Below, piece after piece: positions 21,022 to 32,534 of a stretch of 64,000 nt of DNA. The first letter of the stretch is position 1; each line of letters opens with the position of its first letter. The notes under the pieces were generated by a model. It made no database searches and was not told the origin of the DNA. It saw nothing but the letters and a program-made list of their open reading frames with translations. The stretch is from Endothia cerciana. Its lineage: Eukaryota; Ascomycota; Sordariomycetes; Diaporthales; Cryphonectriaceae. The position numbers were made by a program, and so were the translations under genes. The DNA lies in assembly GCA_026119935.1 (NCBI GenBank), contig JALRMH010000013.1:186001-250000 (forward strand), written 5' to 3'.

Positions 21022-22724
21022 ATGGCTGACAACCCTCTCAGAACAAACACAACAAAACCAACAACAGCAATAGCGATGGCTCCTCGTTACCCCCTTCGCA
21101 ACCGCCCTCTGGGCAACCCCTCCCCTCCTCGTGGCGGCGCCACCTCCCAGCGCCGCCCTCTCATCCTTGAGAGCTCTCCCATCCCCTCTGAGCCCGCCGC
21201 CATCCCGGGCTCACCCTCCTTCGCCGGCCCCGCCACAGCCGGCCCCTCCACAGCCGGCCCTGTCACAGCCGGCCCCTCCATTCCTCGTGGCGGCGCCACC
21301 TCCCAGCGCCGCCTTCTCATCTTTGAGAGCTCTTCCCCCTCCGCCGGCCCTGCCACAGCCGGCCCCTCCACAGCCGGCCCTGTCACAGCCGGCCCCTCCA
21401 TTCCTCGTGGCGGCGCCACCTACCAGCGCCGCCCTCTCAACCTCGACACCTCTTTCCCCTCCGCCGGCCCTGCCACAGCCGGCCCCTCCTTCGCTGGCCC
21501 TGTCACAGCCGGCCCCTCCTTCGCTGGCCCCGCCACAGCCAGCCCCTCCTTCGCTGGCCCTGTCACAGCCGGCCCCTCCTTCGCTGGCCCCGCCACAGCC
21601 AGCCCCTACTTCGCCGGCCCTGCCACAGCCGGCCCCTCCACAGCCGGCCCTGTCACAGCCGGCCCCTCCATTCCTCGTGGTGGCGCCACACAGCGCTACC
21701 ATCTCATCCTCGACACCTCTTCCCCCTCCGCCGGCCCTGCCACAGCCGGCCCCTCCTTCGCTGGCCCCGCCACAGCCGGCCCCTCGACTGCTCGCCCCTC
21801 CAAGCGCGCCGCCCCTGCCCTTCTTGCAAGTCCCATGTCTCTCCCCTGGATCGAGCTTTGCTAACTCGTAGCTAGGCTGCTGAGAAGAAGAGGCAGAAGA
21901 AACAGCCTGGCGCAGGCTCCATTCGGGAGCATAAAGACTGGTGCTGTACCTGTGCGCGCCGCCTCCTCAAGGAGCCTGCGACCAAGTGTCGCAACCAATC
22001 GGGTAAGCAAGCATCTCACCACTACTGCCGTCGTGCTATTGCTAATATATTTTCAGGCGTGGGCGTGGGTGTCAGGTGTTACGGTTGTGCCAAGAACAAC
22101 CACACCTGTACCCCTGTGAGTTATCACACCCTCTTCACCTTTATATGAACATGTTGCTAAGATATTTCTCAGCTGCCCTTCAGGGCCAGAGGGGTCTTTT
22201 CGGAGGTTATGCTGAGCAGTAAGCCCAAGAGAGACGACCTGCTTGCAGTAGTGCGCAACATCCGCGCCTCCGAGCCTGCCCCCGCGCCTGCCGCCGCCGC
22301 CGGCGTCCCCCCTAAGGAGGTGCTGTTACTGATGCGGGAGGGCTTCTCCACCATTCGGGAGGGCTTCTCCACCATTCGGGAGGGCTTCTCCACCACTCAG
22401 GGGGGCTTCTCCGTCAAGAAGACCATGGCGGAGGGCCTCTCCGTCATGAAAACCGTGGCGGAGGCAACCGCGCAGTTGGGCAGCACCTCCTGCAAGGGCG
22501 AGGGCAAGGGAAAGGGGAAGGCACCGGCCATTGCCGGCTACGAAGAGGAGGATGATGATGACGAGGATGAAGACGAGGATGATGACGACGAGGACGAGGA
22601 CGATGACGAGGATGATGATGACGAGGACGAAGACGAGGATGATGATGACGAGGACGAGGATGATGATGACGAGGACGAGGACGAGGACGAGGACGGGGAC
22701 GAGTACGAGGATCACTACGAGTAG
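21022..22724 (+). CDS. Repeat-rich hypothetical protein: Pro/Ala repeats, Cx2C pairs, Asp/Glu tail
   Basis: Function is unknown. The N-terminal part (21022 to about 21830) consists of Ala-Gly-Pro-Ser/Thr minisatellite repeats interrupted by three PRGGAT blocks. A short intron near 21837-21871 is likely but not exactly placed. A basic segment (KKRQKKQ) follows, then a cysteine motif (WCCTCARRLL...TKC), intron 22003-22056, a second cysteine motif (RCYGCAKNNHTC), intron 22116-22172, and a C-terminal exon to 22724. The last two introns have good donors and GCTAAT/GCTAAG branch points, which argues for a genuine gene. Tandem GEGFSTIR-type 10-residue repeats lie near 22330-22410, and the protein ends in about 55 almost purely acidic residues encoded by GAT/GAC/GAG microsatellite. 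The paired Cx2C motifs recall fungal proteins with one-knuckle zinc-binding patterns. Two GTAAGT donors upstream (20715, 20984) suggest 5'-UTR introns. Confidence 0.65.
21219..21800 (+). repeat. GC-rich coding minisatellite
   Basis: Units built on GCCGGCCCCTCCACAGCC and its GCCGGCCCTGTCACA variant repeat many times in groups. They are separated by three larger blocks starting ATTCCTCGTGG(C/T)GGCGCCAC. All keep the frame. Confidence 0.9.
22545..22720 (+). repeat. GAT/GAC/GAG microsatellite (acidic tail)
   Basis: Almost every codon is GAT, GAC or GAG, encoding the acidic C-terminus of the preceding protein. Confidence 0.95.
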
Positions 22725-23105
22725 ATCCGGTGGTGAGAGGGAGGGGCCAACCTCTATAAAAACCCCGGTGGCGGGTGGGTGTACGTACCTGTTTTTATTG
22801 CAGGCGTACTGTGGATTCCCTGCATTGGACTACCCCTTTGTGGCCTTCACCACCTTCACCACATTCACTACCCTTTCAGAGCATTCACTCTTTGATAGCT
22901 TCACTCAAGAGTAATGAGATTCACTATAAGGTCAGAAGCTATATCTAGCCACTCCCTGACCCCTCCCTGACCCCTTTACGATAGTCAGACTTCTACTCTT
23001 CTAGACAGACCGACCCTAGAAACGGTACTGTCTACAGATGCAGTACCGCTTCGGTCGTGAAGAGAGGTCCTACCAACACGTACCTTTCTTCATCGCAGGA
23101 TGTAC
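22725..23105. other. Intergenic, no gene
   Basis: The stretch contains short direct duplications (CTCCCTGACCC; ACCTTCACCAC) and no supported frame. Confidence 0.4.
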
Positions 23106-23109
23106 CTTT

Positions 23110-23880
23110 TTTCACCGCAATAATTTCACAGCCTTTGTGCTGCTTTCTGACCACGTGATTTGTGCCTCCTGGCTTTTCAATAAGTACGGACGCTGACCGT
23201 CATCAATATGCAAGCGTAGCCCTCCCGGTGCACATTGATCAGGATCCAAGAGACTTGCTGCCGATTGGCTCTTGTCGCGTAGGACTGATGCGCTTTTGGA
23301 CGGATCCTTCGAGCCGGCCTTTCCGTGACCGGCGAGGTGAAAAGTCTCGCAGTCATCCAATGCAACTAGGACTTCTTGCTAATAAGGCTGAGGCTCGCAT
23401 GCTTCCAACCGCATCCTGCCGCAAAGATCTCCCACCTCGCAGGTTCCTTGCGAGGCATATGGCAGTTCTGGCATACCCAACGAGCACCGCCTTTCCGGAC
23501 CTCCGTGCGCTGGTTCTGCCACGACTATGGCGGCTCTGAATAAGCGCTCTGTCAGAAGAGCTGTAGGATGAAACCACCCGGTCCAGAACAGTAGAGCCCC
23601 CGGGTGTGATAGCCTGCTGCGTGGATTGAGATTTTAGAGAGGGCCCCGGTAGGAATCCACCACGTCTGTGGCCAATTACCATCAAGGCTCTCAGTGATAC
23701 CATGGTACATCGAGAGTCGGCGCCACAACAGTATCCCATAACCATTCTAAAGTTTCGAGTCTAGCAAGTGGAGGATCCTCGAGAACCGTTGGGTGAGTCC
23801 GGGTATCTGTGTTGTGCAGATTGTGTGCGGTGGTAAGGTTCACGGCTCCGCTCGTCTTGATGATAAGCGCAATCACAGCG
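23110..23880 (-). pseudogene. CHAT-domain (caspase-like) protein fragment
   Basis: Three minus-strand segments in different frames match consecutive parts of fungal TPR-CHAT proteins. They are LARLETLEWLWDTVVAP at about 23740-23790, then GGSTVLDRVVSSYSSSDRALI at about 23560-23620, then CETFHLAGHGKAGSKDPSKS at about 23290-23355. The last has the HxAGHG signature containing the CHAT catalytic-dyad histidine. No segment with the catalytic cysteine was recognised downstream, and no TPR region was found upstream. CHAT proteases of fungi and bacteria are linked to regulated cell death and allorecognition. The frame changes and missing ends make it a pseudogene fragment. I am fairly sure of the family and less sure of the exact boundaries. 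Confidence 0.6.
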
Positions 23881-23889
23881 GTAGCCGCC

Positions 23890-24640
23890 CACGTTGATAA
23901 TAACGATCGATGGTTCTCTAGTGTTATGTAGAGGGCCCCCTGGAATAGCTGATAGCTATCTTGTTGCGAGCCAGATAAAATGCTGGCTGCAGGGGTTAAG
24001 AAAAAAAAAAAAAAACGGGTTTGGGGGGGGGGGGAGGGCCTTCTGGGCCAGATTCAGGCCAGGCATTCTCTTCTCTTCACTTCTCTTCAACAGACAGACA
24101 GATCAATACAATGTAAAACCTTCGTTTTCGTCACATATCTCTAGATCTGTCTCTGTCCTTGAACTTTAGTACACATGTATCTCGATATCCGGCCCCGAAA
24201 TGATGAGGTTGATAGCTCGGGTCGAATTGTTTTTCTGTTATTACCTCGAACGCGTCTTGGAACATTTGTACAACTATGTCTGAGCTCTCCATAATTTCTA
24301 TTCCTTTGTAAGTTGATATGTGCTCTCCTCGTCTGCTTAACTAAAAGCTATAATGTGAAGGAAAAGCCGTTAGAACCACGTGAGGATTGCGTGACAGCCA
24401 GAACTCACCGTATTTCCAATCGCGAAAATGTCAATACTGCTGCTTAGAAGTATACTCGTAGCGTTCTTCAGCCTGTGGGACGATATATCCGGCTGGAGGC
24501 GTTGAATATCAGATTTACACACCAACGTACGGAGCCCGTTTGGGAATAACGGAAGAAGTACTGCGAATGTTCGAACATTCAGGTAAGTTTACGAGGTATA
24601 TAGGCCTTAGACTGATGTATCAAGATTGGTTAGGCATCAT
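23890..24640. other. Intergenic with adjacent A15 and G12 tracts
   Basis: Fifteen A (24001-24015) are followed within 8 bp by 12 G (24023-24034). No gene was recognised. Confidence 0.45.
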
Positions 24641-25522
24641 TACCGTCTTTGAGTTATTAAAGCGAGCTGTCGCAAAAGTCGGCGCAGCCCATTCTGTGGA
24701 TGCGGAATTTGAAGGACGTGACGACTCCGTAGTTGAACCCGGCTCCCCTCGAGCCGTAGAACAGGTCAGGATGACTGTGTGCCGGTACACTGAGAATATT
24801 TCCAGCACCAGTCACCATCTCGACTGACAGGAGGGAGTCGGAGCCTGCGCTGTGTATGCCTCCATACGGGCCAACACCGCCGCCGAGGCTGACACCCACC
24901 AATACCGACAGTGGGACATGAGCCTACGGCTTATTTCAGGAAACAGTTAGCTCGTAAGATCTAATATATTGAGTAAATGACTGAGGGATTTTTCAGCGGA
25001 ACTCACGGAACCCCCTCCCAAGAGCCTGTAGCTTAGGAGTAGTGTCCTCGAATCTTATAGCGCCACCCACTGTCATTGTGTTGGCAGCAGCACCGGTCTC
25101 GATGCTTTGGAATTTGCTCAGGTCGAGATTGATACCACCCTTCATTGTCTCTAGTGACCACAAGAAATAGGCGTGAGCGCCACCAGTGGCAAGGAAAGTG
25201 ATCTTGTTCTTGCGTGCGTATTGTACCTGCCAAATGGTCAGCAGGATTCTGCGTCCAATCAGTATATCGTCGTCCTGTACTGACAACTTTTTGGACATCA
25301 GTAATCAAAGCGGCCTTGACTCCAGTTGGATAGGACGGGGGTGCGCTGATCTCGAAGCGTGCCTGGAAGTCAGCCGCAATATGTACTAGACGAAGTGGGT
25401 ACTACTTCAGCCCCTGGAGACAATATCGATTGCAGCTGGTGCTCAATTTGAGTGGACGAGGGAGCCAATACTGCATGACCACATGCAAGGCAAGCAATGG
25501 CGACAGGCAGGATGAAGAACAT
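24640..25522 (-). pseudogene. FAD-linked oxidoreductase (BBE-like), truncated and frameshifted
   Basis: The minus frame starts at 25522 with a signal peptide (MFFILPVAIACLACG). It continues into the usual N-terminal helix of secreted berberine-bridge-type oxidases, but stops after a one-base frame change near 25380. The FAD-binding PCMH domain is then recognisable: ITDVQK, a probable intron ending near 25231, VQYARKNKITFLATGG, MKGGINLDLS and TMTVGGAIRFEDT. After another interruption comes VGVSLGGGVGPYGGIHSAG and GFNYGVVTSFKFRIH at about 24665-24900. The match ends there: the substrate domain and C-terminal BBE motif are absent, and stops follow. Such enzymes perform FAD-dependent oxidations, often in secondary metabolism. 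The usual GGH of the FAD loop reads GGA. This looks like a real truncation, not a missed exon. Confidence 0.7.
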
Positions 25523-27777
25523 ATCGGTTAATAGTGGGCTTTACAAAGTCTGTGGAGTCTGAGGTTGAGAGGCGACGTTAGAATAGATGAACTTCGATTT
25601 TCGTCGGAGGTCTGGGATCTCGTCTTTTTATCCTCAAGGGACTGGTCCTATGTGATAATTTAGAGACAATCAGAACTTTGGAAAGGCAGGATTCCGCGAC
25701 CATACCATACACATCTATCGATGCGCCAACAGCGGCGCGCCCCCCCCCCCCCAACCCCATCCACAGCACGGTGGTTGAAGGATCGCAACAACTTTGTGCT
25801 AACTTCAAAAGGGACTGGACCCATTTACGTAGCTCGGTAAGACCGACTGTGCACTTGAAATAAACACAACCCATATGATAGTGGTGTGCTACCTGTCTTG
25901 GTGCTTCGGCTGGGCTGAAGAGGGAAAAAATAGTTTTCGTCAGAGTCTGTCCTGAAATCTAATACAATGTGCCTATCTACTTAACCACCTAGGTGCTGAG
26001 GTGGATAGAATCGCCACCGTATTATCTATCCTGTACCATCTTGTTCCTATTTGTTGGTTTGCACGTTTGGTTTGACGAAATAGTTACCTTACCCTTGTTC
26101 GTCCTACTTTTCAACCTTGGTAGGTGGGTGAAGCAGGTACAGACGATGATTCCTTTCAGAACATTGAGAGAGGCGCACGCCTGACAGCGTCAGCAGATCT
26201 GGCATCAGATAATGAATCACCAGATCATCCGGGGGACGCGAATAAGCTGCATCATCTGCCCCAGGTTTTTCTTCTTTTCCACGTGGGCAACCCTCCTCCT
26301 GTACCTGAAATCGTAGCCTTGTCCTGTCAACCGCATTGGGCGTTGGGCTGATTCGGGAGGGAGACTGTCAGATTTGCTTCATAGAAGTATAGGTACTCAC
26401 GGAGTTTGGCAACCCTATGGACCATCCCATTAGCCATGAGAAGAACAACCAAGCGCGACCAGGGCCTGTTCTCCACACCACCCATGTTATCACCAGGTAC
26501 ACTACAGTACTCGCGGCCTAAGTATGGCTGCAATGCTTGCGAAGTAGCGCTGTATAACTCTGATATCTGTTGGTACTACTATCACGAGCCAGTTCTAGAC
26601 CAAACGGAAGTACCACGGCATTTCTTTGCTCGAATTCCAACCTAACTGGCCATACGGCCGTAGTATAGGCCCTGATCTCGCTTAATTGTCGTTCTTCTCG
26701 TGGCTAATGGGATGAGGCGGCCTCCTTCGATGTCTTATCCCCAAACTCACACGCATACATACTACCTGCATCCCCCCTGTTGAATGTAAGACACTTTACT
26801 CGGGCCGCCCCGCCCACTCCTTAGCCAAGCCCGCCGGCTACTCTGAAGACCGCCACCTTGAGGGTTGCCTGATTCAGACACCCCTCTAGGCAAGCCATTT
26901 CTTCAGGACTTGATTGAATAACAAACGGAGGGCATATACGACCCTCTCCATCGCATTGAATAGATAGACTAAGCTTCAATAGACGTTCGTCTTCAACACC
27001 CCCCCCCCCCTTCCCGCACACCAACAGCACCCAGAAACCACGCGGCCCCTCGGCCACGGATTATCTTAAGCTGGAGCTTAGTCTTATTTTCGCAATGTGC
27101 TGTTCAGGTGTCAACCTAGGTCCCCTACAACACTGGGAAATGCGTACATCCAAGTATGTCATCACAGTAGCTGCAGTAGCTAAAAGTAGATTAGAGTGAT
27201 CACGAAGGACTGGCTGCTGGCAAATTTTAAATCTATGTACTCATCCAGCCGGATTCGGCTACATTGGCGGGAGGTGTACTGAAATCTATCTAGGCCCCCG
27301 AAGTTCTCCTGCACAGGATAATCTCGCTGGCGGAAGTTCCGGATCAAGGCAAGACTTGTCTGCCTAGTATTAACACAGCCTGGGCCTGGCGGATTTTCAG
27401 ATGTAAAATGAATCTACTAAAGGGACTTCGGTATGCCCCGGATGCGGGAAGGGTATGACGTATTATTGAAACCCTTTGTTCTGGGGCATCGTCAGATGTC
27501 ATACCAAGTGAACTAGAACGGGGTTGAAGGCTAACATATATTAGTGAGCCGTCCCCCCGCCACCGGTCGGTCGCAGGAGATCATGTCTACGCTAAATCCT
27601 GCAACACGATCGATTCCTACCTATCATACAAGGCAGTGTTACAAGACCCCTCTCCCGTCAAACCTCAAAATCACATCATTTCATCAGAGTCAGTCCAATC
27701 TGCTCCAGCACTCTGACAGACGGTTTGAGATGATAAGGATAACAACAACAGTAACAACAACAACTTCTACCCAAAGG
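25523..27777. other. Unassigned stretch between BBE relic and AKR gene
   Basis: Several frames of 60-100 codons on both strands show no recognisable domain. One at 25993-26184 is hydrophobic and might be a lone membrane-helix relic. Two 12-13 nt C tracts lie at 25740-25752 and 26999-27010. Confidence 0.4.
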
Positions 27778-28840
27778 ATGACTGTGCTCGCGGGCAAACC
27801 TGTTGGGAGCAATGCACTTGGTCTTATGGGTAAGAGACCCATGTCTCCCCCCTCCCAACCCACCACTCGGTTGCTGAGAGGTATTTGATAATTATGTAGG
27901 AATGACAACACCTGAATGGACCATGCCAGACGAGGATGCTTTCGAGATCCTCAAGTCCGCCCTCTCTGAGGGGGTCAACATCTGGGGTGGTGCCGACTTC
28001 TACGGCACGACATCCAGCAATTCCCTGCACCTCCTGGCACGGTATTTCGCCAAGTACCCAGAAGACGCAGAGAAGGTTGTTGTGTGCATCAAGAGTGGAA
28101 TCTTGGACGTGGGAAGATTCCTGATTGACTGCTCGCCGGTTACGTTACGGACGCTGGTTGCCAATGCCAACCAGGTTCTGGGCCCTTACAAAAAGATCGA
28201 CGTCTTCGGCATCACCCGCGTCGACCCCAGGATCCCTATCGAGGATACCGTCGGGGCTCTCGCCGAGCTCAGGGACGATGGGGTGATCGGCGGGATTCAG
28301 CTGAGCGAGGTCAGCTCTGCCTCCATCCGCCGCGCTGCCGCTGTTGCGAAGATCGACATCGTGGAGGAGGAGGTCAGCCTGTGGGCGAGAGACACCTTCG
28401 AGAACGGGGTTGCACCCACGTGCGCCGAGCTGGGCATCCCCATCCTCGCCCACACGCCGCTGGGTGCTGGCATGCTGACAGGCCACATCAAGACCCTCGA
28501 TGATCTCCCTGCCCCCTGCCTCAGGTTCTATCCCCGGTTCCAGCCTGCCAACTTTCAGAGGAACCTTGATCTGGTTGACGAGCTGAAGAGGTTTGCAGAG
28601 TCCAAAGGCATCACTGCAGCCCAGCTTGCCCTTGGCTGGCTCAAGTACCAAGGCAGCAGGCCCGGGGCGCCTCTGATCATCCCCCTCCCTGGAGCGCGGT
28701 GTCCAGATAAGGTCAAGGAGAACGCCTACGTTGTGGACCTGAACAGCCACGATTCGGAAGCTATCCAGTCTATACTGGACAGCTTCCCCGTATCTGGGCA
28801 AAGGTTTCCCGAGGCAGGAATGAGGGCTGTCGAGTCTTAG
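27778..28840 (+). CDS. Aldo-keto reductase, pyridoxal-reductase-like (AKR8 type)
   Basis: Two exons (27778-27829 and 27900-28840) with a 70-nt GT-AG intron encode 330 aa. The start at 27778 is preferred over the internal ATG at 27902 because exon 1 supplies the first beta strand (KPVGSNALGLMG), which belongs to this family. The (beta/alpha)8 barrel motifs are present: NIWGGADFYG with catalytic Tyr52, a VVVCIKSG strand with Lys82, and DVFGITRVDP where other AKRs have the histidine strand. IVEEEVSLWAR, PLGAGMLTG and a nucleotide-binding IIPLPGAR near the end follow. NADPH-dependent reduction of an aldehyde or ketone is expected; pyridoxal is the substrate of the best-known relatives (yeast Plr1). 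The gene is intact and differs from the broken genes around it. A role in the nearby pathway is possible but not shown. Confidence 0.9.
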
Positions 28841-29400
28841 AGACACGATCCGAAAGCAAGGAGAACGAAGCGTGAGAGATGAGAAGGCACAGCATCCTGT
28901 GAACATTCCGGATGACCCTTGGCAACCAGGACTTGGCTACAAGCTACCTACAACGGTATCAACACCCTCGTTTTTTTGTGGTTTCTGTGTTGCGTACTCG
29001 TGTTGCGTGTTGATCTGAGGGAAGTATATACGATTCCCAGGCAAACTTAGGTAGTTCTTTCATCGTGGCGCCGTCCAGACTGAACAATACATCTATTCGC
29101 GCCGTCTCAAATTGCGTGCAAAGTCTAAACATGTATCTTCGCACAGTAATGCCCAGGTGAGCCACAGGAATGTAAAGTGGATATGTATGATAAGCGATCA
29201 CTGAGTGGAAGGATGGCCGAGATGTAGCACCGCGCACGCCTCAGGTACTGCACGTGTGATATGAAAAAGGTTTGAAATGAAAGGCGGAATGCAGTTGTGT
29301 TTTGATAATATAACATCCCCTGCCTCACAGTGCTCCCTTGGACTGCTGATTGCGTCGAAGTCCCGCGGGATCCTGGGGACAACATTTCTCATCGGAAGTC
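28841..29400. other. Intergenic, no gene
   Basis: This is presumably the 3' region of the AKR gene and the end of the minus-strand metallo-hydrolase remnant. No feature was recognised. Confidence 0.4.
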
Positions 29401-29499
29401 TGCCAAGAACGCCCATCTAGTCTTTTCACGAAGCTTCTGCGCCCTCCAAGCATTAATCTTCTCCGGGGAACAATGGGGTGCGGTCCCGGATAGAAGCAT

Positions 29500-30371
29500 C
29501 GTGAGCGAGAATGATCAACACCTCGTCCAAAGCATCCAGCTCTTGGAGGACCTGGAGGGGGCCTGAATAAAGGCCGCTCCTGCTGCTCTTGGTTGAGGGT
29601 GGGGAGCAACGCCTCGCCCGGACACACTGGCGATGTAATCAGATCGAACCCGCGCGTTCGGTCTTCAGAGGTGGCGTGGTGGCTGTGAGGCGAGTCGGCC
29701 CAAGGTAGACATTGGGACGGTCGGAGAGCTACCAGCATGATGACAGCAGCCGGCGCCCATGAATACGAACGACGGCGGGTCGGGCTGTTGTTCTGGCCAG
29801 AGCGCACATGTGTCCGGCCGCAGGACCTGGCGCATCCAGGAGGTAGAGAGGAACCATCCCCAAAACAGTCCAGTGCGTCAAAGCGACCGATATGGAGACC
29901 GGAGTCAAGTTTCACCTCCTCAACGCAGCGGCCTTGTTGGTCCTGGTCGGGCACCATAGCATCTTGGTTACTCGGGTATCCGGGCCCGACCACGATCTTG
30001 GTATGACGAGGAAATGTTGAAGGGTCCCCAATGTGGTTAAAGTGGTTATGTAACCACACAATGGCCTCGACATCTCTGGTGGATATACCCAATTCCGAGG
30101 TGCTGTCGTTCAGAACGGTCGCAACACCACGTCCGCACGTCACGCTATTGTGGGTCTTGAGTAGTGACACGACACGAGGCGAGTGATTCTCCCAGTCTGA
30201 GTCTGGACGGACACCAAGATCAAAAACAACGTGCCGGGTGCCGTTGTAAACCAGAGAGCAGTACGTTGGCGCGTTCAAGCCGGGGAAAGGGGGCAGGTCC
30301 TGGGTTTGAGGTTCCAGGAACACATTGGAGTCAATCCAGAAATGAGGGTACCGCTGAACAAATTCAATCAT
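29500..30371 (-). pseudogene. Metallo-beta-lactamase-fold hydrolase, broken
   Basis: A frame starting MIEFVQRYPHFW at 30371 continues through VFDLGVRPD to a metal-binding block reading WLHNHFNHIGDPSTFP at about 30024-30060. Families of this fold use HxHxDH; here the aspartate is asparagine (HNHFNH), one transition away. The match continues to FDALDCFGDGSS and then changes frame. A DAPG and GHMCALARTT segment follows in a second frame, and SFVFMGAGCCHHAG in a third, where the usual aspartate of the GGD metal site is missing. At least two frameshifts and two altered metal ligands make it non-functional. Fungal homologues occur in secondary-metabolite clusters as thioesterase- or lactonase-like hydrolases, so this may be another dead pathway gene. 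Confidence 0.7.
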
Positions 30372-30422
30372 CAGATCAATATTTCGTACAGGACGCAGCA
30401 GTTGCTGATACCAACACCCCAC

Positions 30423-31638
30423 GTTTCAATGATTCTGACTTGTACAGTATTGGGATGAGATGGTATGACGATTCGAGGGCGTTCTGCAACTGTGTGGTTG
30501 TACATCATCTCCGCCTCTATGGAGGTATGGACTGCCTGTGCAGAATATCGCAGGTACTACGCAAAGGCTTCGGTGTCACAACGTTGGAACCTAGTCGATT
30601 GACAAGTGCATCCAAGATGTATCTGTGTTTTGATCTCAATGGGAATTACCAGAATGCGAGTGCGGTCTGCCATGACCACGCCAAATTGCAGGATTAGCAG
30701 ACTATATCCAGACCGGACCGAGTCTGTCAGCCCATAGGTCGGCTGCTCTCAGGAATCAACTGTCAGGAGGAGCCATTTACCGGTCAGTGGCTGCGGGATC
30801 TAGAGATCCGCGGTATCAGGGCATCTGAGACCTGAAGAACGCCAGGACAGGAAAAACTCACCGGAGCACACGCCGGCGTACCTAGGTAACCTAGGTAGGA
30901 ACCTGTCACTTGATGTGCTTCCCGGTGAGTCCGGTTCCGCACTGAGACGCCGGTGTGGAATGTCTGGCTTCAAATTGGGTCATGCTCCTTCTCGTGTGAC
31001 ATATTTTCGTTGAGAAGTATATTCAGCCCCAAACCGGGTACCGACATGTGACTGACATATTTTCAGCCTTCTTGAACTACTACGGAGTTGCAGCCTGGCC
31101 TCAATGTCGCCGGCCACGTTTTGTTCATTTTACCAAAAAGTCTTCGTGTTGATGGCTCTGAGCACTTCTCTGAGTTTGAAACTTGATCCCTCAACAACAT
31201 GATTTGGCTGCCCGGGTGGCTAGCCTGCCTGGTACACTGTATTTGATACTAGGTACCTAGTAGGTAGATACTCAAGCGACGTGCGAGGCAGCCTTTCGGG
31301 CTTGTCTCTTGTCTTGGGGGAACAGCTATCCTGGCTATCACGTCGTGGTCTCAGACCACTGGCCTGGAGCTTGCCTACCCTCAACTCCAACTGATCCTTA
31401 CCTCCTCCTCGAGTCTAAGAACACAACATCAACCACTGACTTAACCGACATATCACAAGGAATCTGGTTTTCATCCGTCTGCCATACGGCTCGACGAAAC
31501 AGTCGCGTCAAGCCAAGATACTAGCGGCCTTTAGCGATCTGTCTATTCTCTCGACAGTCTCGGATCAACAGTAACCAACCCTTCGGCAGTGCACCTGCAC
31601 CAAATCCTACCCAGAATTGCCCTCAGTCAATCACAAGA
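30423..31638. other. Intergenic; contains a perfect 16-bp palindrome
   Basis: No gene was found. TACTAGGTACCTAGTA at 31247-31262 is its own reverse complement, and related CCTAGGTAACCTAGGT words occur near 30880-30897. Such TACCTAGGTA-type words are also seen near 43855. The 3' part should contain the promoter of the MFS gene starting at 31639. Confidence 0.5.
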
Positions 31639-32383
31639 ATGAGTCAGCCCGCAGAGGGTTCCGAAGGACACTGCAAAGGAGGCATCGAAGAGCTCAGTCA
31701 GGATGAAGCCGGGGCCACCTCTGCAGAGAAGGCTGGCGACCCACAGCCCGGTTCAGGCTGGCACCCCAGCGGCTTTCCGGACGGCGGACTGGAAGCTTGG
31801 CTTGTGGTCCTGGGTGGGGGTTGGTGCGGCATGTTCACGACGTTCGGCTTCGTCAACTGCATCGGTGTCTTTCTAGAGTACTACGTCTCGGAATCCGGTC
31901 CGCTCAACGACTGCTCGCCCTCAGACGTCAGTTGGATCACCTCCATGGAGGTATGGTGCATGGTCTTCTTCGGGATCGTTTTCGGGCGTCTCTTCGATAT
32001 ATATGGCCCACGGTGGATCTTTATTGTCGGCACCCTCTTCTATATTCTCGGCCTTATGATGACCAGTCTTTCACGATAATACTACCAATTCTTCCTGGCT
32101 CAGGGTGTCTGCGCCGCCACTGCCAGCTCCGCGATTTTTAACGCGTGTATGGCCAGCTTGATCTCGTGGTTTTATAAGCACCGGGCCGCCGCATTTGGAA
32201 TTATGATCTCTGGGTCCTCTGTTGGGGGAACCGTAATGCCGATTATGATCGAGAAACTTGCCCCCAAGATTGGGTTTCCCTGGGCGATACGCGCAGTCGC
32301 ATTCCTTTTCCTGGGTCTTCTCGTCATAACATGTACTACTGTCAAGACCCGTCTTCCGCCTGTTCCAAAGCCTCTTGTCGTTA

Positions 32384-32441
32384 AGTCTAGTCACCCACTT
32401 CCGGACCCCCCCTGTTCCGGACCCCCCTGGCCAGCCACACC
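32384..32441 (+). repeat. Left terminal inverted repeat
   Basis: The 58-bp left terminus is the reverse complement of 34149-34208 apart from two length differences in C runs. Confidence 0.92.
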
Positions 32442-32534
32442 GCCACTTCAACCCCCCTTTGATACTCTTCATTTTCTTCCTCAATTGTTATCAGAATAAC
32501 TCCATTTTTTTCAATATATATTTATCAAGTCCTG

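Noticed and set aside
21131..21871. Alternative-frame proline-rich ORF and minus-strand glycine-rich ORF over the minisatellite
   Set aside because: They are frame shadows of the tandem repeat; only the frame starting at 21022 connects to the spliced cysteine exons.
22326..22715. Minus-strand Val/Ile/Leu-rich ORF
   Set aside because: It is the complement of the acidic-codon microsatellite and has no independent support.
27902..28840. Taking the internal ATG at 27902 as the AKR start
   Set aside because: A 52-nt upstream exon with a clean 70-nt intron supplies the conserved first strand of the barrel.
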